A DNA stretch of 5,309 nt, taken from NCBI GenBank assembly GCA_020629595.1, contig JAHDDA010000196.1, forward strand, positions 1 through 5,309, written 5' to 3'. A program made the translations under genes and the position numbers. The DNA is from Chitinophagales bacterium (GTDB taxonomy: Bacteria; Bacteroidota; Bacteroidia; Chitinophagales; UBA2359). Below, in pieces: positions 1-5,309 of the stretch; position 1 is the first letter of the stretch; the number at the start of each line of letters is the position of its first letter. A model generated the notes under the pieces. That model had not been told where the DNA came from, searched no databases, and saw only the letters and a list, made by a program, of their open reading frames with translations.

Positions 1-906
1 TACCAACAAATAATAACCGAAATATACCAAACTGTAAAAGCTGATAAAAGCGAAGGAAAAGTAGCCGATTACATTCCTGAATTGGCAAAAGTAGATGTAG
101 AAAACTTTGGTATTCATTTAACTGATATTCAGAAAAACAAATATTGTATAGGTAATTATGCTACCAAATTTTCTATTCAAAGTATTTCAAAAGTATTGAG
201 CCTTAGCTTGGCATATAGCTTATTAGGCGATAAAATTTTGGAAAGAGTGGGGGTTGAGCCTTCTGGTACAGCTTTTAATTCTTTGGTGCAATTAGAAGCT
301 GAAAATGGAAGACCTAGGAATCCGTTTATCAATAGTGGAGCAATGGTTATTTGTGATATGCTTGTGAGTGAATTGAAAAATCCGAAAGAAGAATTCTTGG
401 AATTTATCCATAATTTGGCTTTTCATAAAAATATTAATTATTCCGCAAAAGTAGCTAATTCTGAAAAAGCTATTGGGTATAGAAACATTGCTTTGTGTTA
501 TTATTTAAAATCATTTGGAAATATTAAAAATGAACCTGAGGAAGTCCTTGACTTTTATTTTAATATGTGTTCTTTAGAAATGAGTTGTGAAGAAATGTCT
601 CAAGTGTTTTTATATCTGGCAGACGATAATTTCAAAAATGCGAAAAACGAAAGTGTTTTAACAATGAGCCAAGCAAAACGCATAAATGCAATTATGCAAA
701 CCTGTGGGTTTTACGACCAATCTGGCGATTTTTCATTTAGAGTTGGCTTACCAGGTAAAAGTGGTGTTGGTGGAGGAATATTTGCCATTTATCCCGATAA
801 ATATTGTATTGCTGTTTGGAGCCCAAAGTTAAATCAGAAATTCAATTCACATCGAGGAATGCAATTTTTAGAATTATTTACTACTAAAACAGCCTCCATT
901 TTTTAA
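1..906 (+). CDS. glsA: Glutaminase (glutaminase A family), 5'-truncated by the window edge
   Basis: Hydrolyses L-glutamine to L-glutamate and ammonia in the cytoplasm. The frame is open from base 1 to the TAA at 904-906 (301 residues visible). E. coli YneH has about 308, and aligning the GKVADYIPEL segment suggests only about five N-terminal residues are missing, so the true start lies just upstream of the window. The TTG at 82 is not the start, because conserved family sequence continues before it. The serine-dependent beta-lactamase-like fold is clear: nucleophile motif FSIQSISK with Ser at window codon 61 and Lys at 64 (S-x-x-K), NPFINSGA with Asn at codon 111, Glu 155 and Asn 162 in the SE...RN segment, Tyr 186, Tyr 238 and SGVGGG with Val 256. 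These match the substrate-binding positions I recall for the E. coli enzyme, so it should be active. The C-terminal SPxLN region is complete. There is no STAS or ankyrin extension. Confidence 0.95.
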   Translation, partial: YQQIITEIYQTVKADKSEGKVADYIPELAKVDVENFGIHLTDIQKNKYCIGNYATKFSIQSISKVLSLSLAYSLLGDKILERVGVEPSGTAFNSLVQLEAENGRPRNPFINSGAMVICDMLVSELKNPKEEFLEFIHNLAFHKNINYSAKVANSEKAIGYRNIALCYYLKSFGNIKNEPEEVLDFYFNMCSLEMSCEEMSQVFLYLADDNFKNAKNESVLTMSQAKRINAIMQTCGFYDQSGDFSFRVGLPGKSGVGGGIFAIYPDKYCIAVWSPKLNQKFNSHRGMQFLELFTTKTASIF

Positions 907-1068
907 GATTTAATTACGCATCAAATTACCCAATTATATAAGTATTACTAACTATTTTAACAAAAGCTACTAGCTAACAATTTCTTAAAACTGAAATAGT
1001 AACTTACAACTTGATTAAAGTCAAAACTACATTATTAAAATTTTATATTCTTAAAAAAATAATTTAAA
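907..1068. other. AT-rich intergenic gap between glsA and the mscS gene, no clear signal
   Basis: These 162 bases hold no credible ORF. I found no rho-independent terminator for glsA and no match to TAnnTTTG on the + strand with more than four of its six fixed positions. Two weak symmetries are visible: AGCTA-C-TAGCT at 965-975, and ACTATTT (951-957) with AAATAGT (994-1000), too far apart for a convincing hairpin. The mscS promoter must be degenerate, recognised by another sigma factor, or further upstream. Confidence 0.5.
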
Positions 1069-1884
1069 ATGGATGTAGCAAAGTATTCTGATCAGTTTAT
1101 TGCAATGTGTATTGAATACGCACCAAAAGTATTATTAGCCATTCTAACTTGGATAGTTGGTAGTTGGATAATTGGTGGTATTGTAAAATTTGTCAAAAAA
1201 GGTTTCAAGCGTGGAGGCGTTGATGAAACCTTATCAAAATTTTTGGGTAGTGTAGTTTCTGTTGCCTTAAAAATTATGCTTTTATTAGCTGTAGCAGGAA
1301 TGTTTGGTGTTAATACCACTTCTTTTATTGCCATTTTTAGTGCTTTAATGGTAGGTGTTGGTATGGCATTAAACGGTACTTTAGGACACGTTGCCTCTGG
1401 TGTTATGTTAATGATTTTCAAGCCTTTTGAAGTAGGTGATTTAGTTAAAATTGGTGGTGGCGGAACTACTGGTACAGTAGAAGCTATTAATGCTTTCAAT
1501 ACAACTTTAAAAACTTTAGACAACAAACGTATTATTATTGCAAATAGTAATGTTACAGGTAATGATATTACTAATATTTCTGGTCAAGGAACAGTTGGCG
1601 TTGAATTAACCTTTGGTATTGGTTATGGCGATGATATTGATAAAGCTCGTAGTATTATTATGCAAGTAGGAAAACAATGTCCTTACATTTTAGATGATCC
1701 AGCACAAGGAGTTGTTGTTGCAGAATTAGCCGATAGCTCTGTAAACTTAGCTACCCGTCCTTTCTGTAAAAGTGAGCATTATTGGGATACATTATTCTAT
1801 ATGCAAGAAAACGTAAAGAAAGAATTTGATAAGCAAGGTATTAGTATTCCATTCCCACAAATGGATGTACATAATGTAGCGTAA
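1069..1884 (+). CDS. mscS: Small-conductance mechanosensitive channel, MscS family
   Basis: Predicted inner-membrane channel that opens under membrane tension and releases small solutes during hypo-osmotic shock; the family forms homoheptamers. The 271 residues compare with 286 in E. coli MscS. Hydrophobic helices lie at about 17-41 (TM1), 58-81 (TM2) and 85-118 (TM3), with a basic TM1-TM2 loop (KFVKKGFKR) expected in the cytoplasm. TM3 contains GVGMALNGTLGHVASG; Gly103 matches the E. coli hinge Gly113. The KPFEVGD turn leads into the beta domain, starting with a Gly-rich loop (128-135). The alpha/beta vestibule domain follows, ending in the family signature GISIPFPQMDV (257-267), so the protein is full length with almost no tail. 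By alignment the two pore-sealing leucines of E. coli MscS (105, 109) are Val95 and Met99. The ATG at 1069 follows an A-rich leader without a Shine-Dalgarno, normal for Bacteroidota. It is 162 bases after glsA and has its own terminator. Confidence 0.95.
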   Translation: MDVAKYSDQFIAMCIEYAPKVLLAILTWIVGSWIIGGIVKFVKKGFKRGGVDETLSKFLGSVVSVALKIMLLLAVAGMFGVNTTSFIAIFSALMVGVGMALNGTLGHVASGVMLMIFKPFEVGDLVKIGGGGTTGTVEAINAFNTTLKTLDNKRIIIANSNVTGNDITNISGQGTVGVELTFGIGYGDDIDKARSIIMQVGKQCPYILDDPAQGVVVAELADSSVNLATRPFCKSEHYWDTLFYMQENVKKEFDKQGISIPFPQMDVHNVA

Positions 1885-1910
1885 TTTTTAAAAAAATTAA
1901 TACAAACTAA

Positions 1911-1953
1911 AAATCCCTGTCAAGGTTAAAAACTTCGACAGGGATTTCTTTTT
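1911..1953 (+). terminator. Rho-independent terminator after mscS, probably bidirectional
   Basis: An 11-bp perfect stem pairs AAATCCCTGTC (1911-1921) with GACAGGGATTT (1937-1947). It can extend by AAG/CTT (1922-1924 with 1933-1935) across one bulged C, leaving an 8-base loop. CTTTTT follows at 1948-1953, giving a classic + strand terminator 27 bases after the mscS stop. Read on the - strand, the stem is followed by a T-rich stretch (TTTTTAGTTTG), so the same hairpin can end transcription of the converging E2 gene, whose stop is about 40 bases away. No other terminator is visible in this gap. Confidence 0.9.
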
Positions 1954-1986
1954 AAAATAAAAATTAAATTACGTTAAAATTGGGTA

Positions 1987-3333
1987 TTAGATTAGCAAAC
2001 TAATTGGGTCTTCCATTAAACCTTTAAAAGTTTGTAAGAATGAAGCACCCACAGCACCATCTACCACTCTGTGGTCGCAAGAAAGCGTAATTTTCATTTG
2101 TTTTCCTGGAACAATTTTACCGTCTCTCACAACTGGTACGTCAGCAATTTTTCCAATAGCCATTATGCATGAATCTGGTGAATTTATAATAGAGGTAAAC
2201 TCATCAATATCCATCATTCCTAGGTTTGAAACAGAAAATGTATTACCACTCATTTCGTCTGGAGTTAGTTTTCTATCTCTAGCTTTTTTAGCATAAATAT
2301 CAGTTTCGGTAGCAATATGGCTAAGACTTTTATTATCGGCGTGTTGAATAACAGGAACTAATAAGCCATCTTTTACAGCTACAGCCATTCCAATATGAAT
2401 GTGTTTATTGTAGCGTATAAAATCTTCGTTCCAAGTAGCATTTACAGCGGGGTGTTTACGCAATGCTAAAGAAACAGCTTTTATTATAATATCATTGAAT
2501 GAAATTTTAACTGGTGATTTAGCATTTAGTTTTTTTCTAAAATTCCACATTTCATCCATATTAATGGTCATTGTTAAATAAAAATGTGGTGCCGAAAACT
2601 TACTTTCCCCAAGTCTTCTGGCAATAACCTTACGCATAGATGAATTTTTTACATCTTCAAATGCTTCAGCTCCTGTAAATTGAGGTAATTTTGGTAAAGC
2701 TGGTGTTGGTTCTTCGGCAACAGGCTGTTGGGTTGATTGGGTAATTGGTTGTGGAGTAATAGTTGTTCCACCGCTAGCAATTACTTGTTCAATATCTTTT
2801 TTTACAATTCGTCCTTCTTCTCCAGAACCAGTTAGTTGGGTTAAATCAATATTGTTTTCAAAAGCCAGACGTTTAGCCAAAGGAGATGCCTTTATACGTT
2901 GTGGAGCAACTTGTTCAGTTTCAGAAGCTTGAGAAGCTAAAGTAGTTAATCCTTGTGCTTTATCGGCTCTTGTTTGATTTATCTCCTCAATAATATGCTT
3001 TTTTTCTTCAACCACTTTTTCTTCGGTTGCGGCTTTAGTGTCTGAAGAGGCATCATTTTTATTTTCGGCTTCTAAAATGGCACTAACATCTTCGCCTGCT
3101 TCCCCTACAATGGCAATAAGAGCATTTACAGGTACAGCTTCTCCTTCTTGTACGCCAATATGTAATAAAACTCCTTCGTTATAGCTTTCAAGTTCCATTG
3201 TAGCTTTATCGGTTTCTACTTCTGCTATTAAATCTCCTGGTTCAATAGAGTCTCCAATTTTAATTTGCCACGAAACCAAAACTCCTTCGGTCATTGTATC
3301 ACTCATTCTGGGCATTCGTATTATCTCTGCCAT
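1987..3333 (-). CDS. pdhC: Pyruvate dehydrogenase complex E2, dihydrolipoyllysine acetyltransferase
   Basis: Core of the pyruvate dehydrogenase complex: its lipoyl arm takes the acetyl group from E1 and transfers it to CoA, feeding the TCA cycle; cytoplasmic. The 448 residues show the full E2 layout. One lipoyl domain (about 2-78) carries the lipoylated Lys43 in ETDKATM. A charged, flexible linker (about 83-145) follows. The peripheral-subunit-binding domain (about 147-186, ASPLAKRLA to GSGEEGRIVKKDIE) docks E1/E3. A Pro/Gln/Thr-rich linker (about 187-222) leads to the catalytic domain (about 223-448) with active-site His421 and Asp425 in SCDHRVVDG. The segment NTFSVSNLGMMDIDEFTSIINSPDSCIMAIG resembles mitochondrial/alphaproteobacterial-type pyruvate E2 rather than 2-oxoglutarate or branched-chain E2, although substrate is inferred from similarity. 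No E1 or E3 gene is in the window. ATG at 3333 starts directly at the conserved lipoyl-domain N-terminus; there is no Shine-Dalgarno. Confidence 0.95.
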   Translation of the reverse strand: MAEIIRMPRMSDTMTEGVLVSWQIKIGDSIEPGDLIAEVETDKATMELESYNEGVLLHIGVQEGEAVPVNALIAIVGEAGEDVSAILEAENKNDASSDTKAATEEKVVEEKKHIIEEINQTRADKAQGLTTLASQASETEQVAPQRIKASPLAKRLAFENNIDLTQLTGSGEEGRIVKKDIEQVIASGGTTITPQPITQSTQQPVAEEPTPALPKLPQFTGAEAFEDVKNSSMRKVIARRLGESKFSAPHFYLTMTINMDEMWNFRKKLNAKSPVKISFNDIIIKAVSLALRKHPAVNATWNEDFIRYNKHIHIGMAVAVKDGLLVPVIQHADNKSLSHIATETDIYAKKARDRKLTPDEMSGNTFSVSNLGMMDIDEFTSIINSPDSCIMAIGKIADVPVVRDGKIVPGKQMKITLSCDHRVVDGAVGASFLQTFKGLMEDPISLLI

Positions 3334-3368
3334 AGTATAAAAATTTACTTTAGGTTTAGAATCAATTA

Positions 3369-3395
3369 GAAGTTCAAAAGTAAGATAGGAACTTC
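3369..3395. repeat. 7-bp inverted repeat overlapping the E2 promoter -7 element
   Basis: GAAGTTC (3369-3375) and GAACTTC (3389-3395) are perfect inverted copies separated by 13 bases. They flank the -7 element and reach the predicted transcription start. The 20-base centre-to-centre spacing is about two helical turns, as in an operator for a dimeric regulator. A chance occurrence is quite possible at this length, and no regulator is encoded nearby. Confidence 0.35.
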
Positions 3396-3409
3396 ACTTA
3401 TGTTACAAA
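3375..3409 (-). promoter_or_regulatory. Candidate Bacteroidota-type promoter for the E2 gene
   Basis: On the - strand, TACTTTTG (3375-3382) is an exact match to the -7 consensus TAnnTTTG. A TTTG (3406-3409) lies 23 bases upstream, at the long end of the accepted spacing for the -33 element. Transcription would begin near 3368, giving a leader of about 35 bases before the ATG at 3333. It lies just downstream of the peptidase terminator, where an independent promoter is needed. The -33 element sits in a T-run and is the weaker half. Confidence 0.6.
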
Positions 3410-3428
3410 AAAATAAACTAATAGTTTA

Positions 3429-3468
3429 TAAAAATAAAAAAGCATCATTCAATTTTGAACGATGCTTT
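3429..3468 (-). terminator. Rho-independent terminator of the peptidase gene
   Basis: On the + strand AAAGCATC (3439-3446) pairs with GATGCTTT (3461-3468), then an A/C mismatch, then TTC (3448-3450) with GAA (3457-3459), closing a 6-base loop. Read on the - strand, the stem is followed by a T-rich tract (TTTTTTATTTTTAT, reaching about 3429). It lies about 50 bases past the peptidase stop and separates that gene from the E2 gene. Confidence 0.85.
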
Positions 3469-3515
3469 CAAGAATTAATGAAAATTTAAAGTAGTACCAA
3501 TAAATTTACATAGAA

Positions 3516-5222
3516 TTAAAGCTGTTTGTCATTTATACTGTCTAAATATTCTTTAACAAAACTTACTGCTTCTTTAATTGTATCTTCTTTGAATGGCGAT
3601 TTTAAATTAGCATCTTCAACTAATTTTAAAAATGATTTTGATCCCCCCATTCTACATAAGTTTAGATAATCTTTAAATGCCTTTTCTTTATTTCCATTTT
3701 GAGATTTGTGCCAAAATTGCAATGCACAAATTTGAGCTAAAGTGTAATCTATATAGTAAAATGGCATTTCATAAATATGACCTTGTTTTTGCCACATTCC
3801 ACCGTTTTCTAAAAATTCAATACCGTCATAATCTAAGTGAGGAAGATATTTTTTTTCTAAATTTCTCCAAGCACTTTTTCTTTCAGAGGGTGTAGCATTA
3901 GGATTGTCATAGACCCAATGTTGAAATTCATCAACACAAACGCCATAAGGAATAAATAAAATGGCACTTTCTAAATGGCTGAATTTGTACTTTTCGGTAT
4001 CTTCTTTAAAAAAGCCTTTCATCCAGGGCCAAGTAAAAAACTCCATACTCATTGAATGTATTTCACAGGCTTCGTAAGTGGGCCAATTGTATTCTGGTAG
4101 TTCAAAATTTCTACTTTCAAAAACCTGAAATGCGTGTCCAGCTTCGTGGGTTAAAACATCTATATCGTGTGAAGTACCATTAAAGTTTGAAAAAATAAAA
4201 GGCGATTTTTCAGTTGGAATATAGGTGCAATATCCACCACCAGCTTTACCTTTTTTATTTTCTAAATCTAAAAGATTTCTTTCAAGCATAAAAGAAAAGA
4301 AATTACTTGTTTCAGGCGAAAGTTGATTGTACATTTCTCTTCCTTGATTAACTATCCAAGCAGGAGAACCTTTTGGTGTAGGATTTCCAGATTTAAAATG
4401 GTAAGCTACATCATAACTTTTAAAGCTGTCAACTTCAATTCTTTCAGCTTGTCTTTTCCTTAATTCGGTTGCGTAAGGAACAATATACTTCAACACCGCT
4501 TCTCTGAATTGTGCCACTTCTGCTCTTCTATAGTCAGAACGTAACATTCTATCATATCCAAGCTCTACATAGTTCTCATATCCTAATTTTTGAGCAAGTT
4601 GGTGACGAGTTTTAACTAATTGATCGTAGATAGTATCAAAATCATTTTTATTATCAGCAAAAAATTGCCAAAATACCTCGTAGGCTTCTTTTCTTTCAGT
4701 TCTATCATTTGATTGCATAAAAGGTAATAAACCTGTTAGGTTGTAGTTTTCTCCTTTAAATGCTAACTTAGCCGATGCTTTAAGCTTCTGATATTGACTT
4801 CCTAATTTATTTTCAGTAGCCAAATCATTAATAATATCATCACTTAGTGTATTGGTGGTTAGTTCTGCAATTCTAAAGAGTTGTTCTCCCCACTTTTCTT
4901 TCAATTCATCTTTAAAACTGGAGTTAATTAAAGCTTTATAGTATTTATTTATAACAACTCTAAATTTAGGCATATTATCATTGAAAAAGTCATTTTCTTT
5001 CTCGTAGAAATCATCTTTGGTATCAATAGTGTGCCTTATGTTGGCAATATTCCAAAGACTGTCAACATTGTTTCTTAGCTCATTTATTTTAGCAATTATA
5101 GTGCTTTGTTCTTCTATATTTTTACTGTTGTTAAAACCTTCTAAAAGTTCCTTTATTTGTGCTACTTTTTGTTCCAAATTGGGGCGAGCATAGTGATAGT
5201 TATTGAAAGTTAATTTCGTCAT
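3516..5222 (-). CDS. M3-family zinc oligoendopeptidase (PepF/thimet-like)
   Basis: Cytoplasmic metallopeptidase expected to cut short peptides internally during peptide recycling. The 568 residues match the usual length of bacterial M3 oligoendopeptidases of this subgroup. The zinc site is intact: HEAGH at 359-363 supplies His359, catalytic Glu360 and His363, and Glu387 in EACEIHSMSMEF lies 24 residues after the second His, the same spacing as in PepF. The C-terminal substrate-side motif GHIYEMPFYYIDY (481-493) carries the conserved His and Tyr residues of the family. The N-terminal half (about 1-200) is helical and charged, and ANLEQ-like RPNLEQ (13-18) is typical of the start. There is no signal peptide or membrane segment. 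The ATG at 5222 is preferred because an in-frame extension is not needed by the family; no Shine-Dalgarno precedes it. It is transcribed alone, with its own promoter and terminator. I would not assign a specific substrate. Confidence 0.93.
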   Translation of the reverse strand: MTKLTFNNYHYARPNLEQKVAQIKELLEGFNNSKNIEEQSTIIAKINELRNNVDSLWNIANIRHTIDTKDDFYEKENDFFNDNMPKFRVVINKYYKALINSSFKDELKEKWGEQLFRIAELTTNTLSDDIINDLATENKLGSQYQKLKASAKLAFKGENYNLTGLLPFMQSNDRTERKEAYEVFWQFFADNKNDFDTIYDQLVKTRHQLAQKLGYENYVELGYDRMLRSDYRRAEVAQFREAVLKYIVPYATELRKRQAERIEVDSFKSYDVAYHFKSGNPTPKGSPAWIVNQGREMYNQLSPETSNFFSFMLERNLLDLENKKGKAGGGYCTYIPTEKSPFIFSNFNGTSHDIDVLTHEAGHAFQVFESRNFELPEYNWPTYEACEIHSMSMEFFTWPWMKGFFKEDTEKYKFSHLESAILFIPYGVCVDEFQHWVYDNPNATPSERKSAWRNLEKKYLPHLDYDGIEFLENGGMWQKQGHIYEMPFYYIDYTLAQICALQFWHKSQNGNKEKAFKDYLNLCRMGGSKSFLKLVEDANLKSPFKEDTIKEAVSFVKEYLDSINDKQL

Positions 5223-5233
5223 TTTAAATTCAT

Positions 5234-5278
5234 CTAATAAGTCAATATAAATAAAGAGTAAATATATTGTAGGGGCAT
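5234..5278 (-). other. Possible 14-codon leader ORF upstream of the peptidase gene
   Basis: Within the predicted leader RNA, an ATG at 5278-5276 opens a frame for MPLQYIYSLFILTY that ends at TAG (5236-5234), 11 bases before the peptidase ATG. It is immediately followed by a second mini-ORF, ATG AAT TTA AAA TGA (5233-5219), whose TGA overlaps the peptidase start as ATGA. Neither is long enough to show coding character, so either could be chance in AT-rich DNA. Confidence 0.25.
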
Positions 5279-5286
5279 ATATATTT
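5260..5286 (-). repeat. AT-only inverted repeat with a C-rich loop in the peptidase leader
   Basis: AAATATAT (5260-5267) and ATATATTT (5279-5286) are perfect inverted copies around an 11-base spacer. In the - strand RNA the loop reads ATGCCCCTACA, with the only C-run of the leader and the ATG of the possible leader ORF. Eight A/U pairs make a weak stem, so folding is uncertain. Confidence 0.3.
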
Positions 5287-5301
5287 TCTTCAAAAGCATT
5301 G

Positions 5302-5309
5302 CAAAGATA
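5302..5309 (-). promoter_or_regulatory. Promoter -7 element for the peptidase gene
   Basis: On the - strand, TATCTTTG, followed by C, is an exact match to the Bacteroidota -7 consensus TAnnTTTG in its commonest form. It is the last octamer of the window, so the -33 element cannot be seen. Transcription would begin near 5296, giving a leader of roughly 75 bases before the peptidase ATG. Confidence 0.7.

Noticed and set aside
82..906. Glutaminase starting at the TTG at 82
   Set aside because: The same frame is open to base 1 and encodes conserved family sequence (GKVADYIPEL) before this codon, so the gene begins upstream of the window.
965..975. AGCTA-C-TAGCT near-palindrome in the glsA-mscS gap
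   Set aside because: Five-base arms with a one-base centre cannot fold as a useful RNA hairpin, and no promoter is near enough to call it an operator.
951..1000. ACTATTT/AAATAGT inverted repeat considered as a glsA terminator
   Set aside because: The arms are A/T-rich and 36 bases apart, with no T-run after the second arm.
1044..1051. TATATTCT considered as the mscS -7 element
   Set aside because: It matches only four of the six fixed TAnnTTTG positions and has no TTG at 17-23 bases upstream; the nearest (1011-1013) is 30 bases away.
1092..1526. 144-codon open frame on the - strand inside the channel gene
   Set aside because: It lies antisense to mscS, has a low-complexity Pro/Thr/Ile/Lys composition mirroring that gene's codons, and resembles no family I know.
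3677..3895. 72-codon open frame on the + strand inside the peptidase gene
   Set aside because: It is antisense to conserved peptidase sequence, including the PFYYIDY motif, and shows no features of a real protein.

Overview
The window looks like ordinary chromosome from a member of the Bacteroidota. Four things support this. The DNA is strongly AT-rich. Gene starts lack Shine-Dalgarno sequences and are preceded by A/T-rich leaders instead. Two upstream regions carry the -7 element TAnnTTTG, which is typical of the primary sigma factor of this phylum. The proteins also resemble Bacteroidota versions of their families. I cannot narrow the genus from sequence alone.

Layout: a glutaminase gene (glsA, + strand) enters from the left edge, missing only its first few codons, and ends at 906. 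After a 162-base AT-rich gap with no clear promoter or terminator comes an MscS-type mechanosensitive channel gene (1069-1884, +). A strong hairpin terminator at 1911-1953 follows and lies between this gene and the next, which converges on it. On the - strand, 1987-3333 encodes the dihydrolipoyl acetyltransferase (E2) of pyruvate dehydrogenase. Upstream of it, also on the - strand, 3516-5222 encodes an M3-family zinc oligoendopeptidase. The two - strand genes are not an operon: a terminator at 3429-3468 follows the peptidase, and a separate candidate promoter at 3375-3409 precedes the E2 gene. The peptidase promoter's -7 element sits at the right-hand edge of the window (5302-5309).

Function: all four genes are housekeeping. 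They cover nitrogen/glutamate metabolism, osmotic safety-valve release, entry of pyruvate into the TCA cycle, and intracellular peptide turnover. The only plausible functional pairing is glutaminase with MscS, because glutamate is a major osmolyte; that is inference. I see no mobile element, RNA gene, CRISPR array, defence system or other obviously undescribed system. The observations most worth a second look are small regulatory ones: two consecutive mini-ORFs in the peptidase leader that run into its start codon, an inverted repeat overlapping the E2 promoter, and the isolation of the E2 gene from any E1 or E3 partner.
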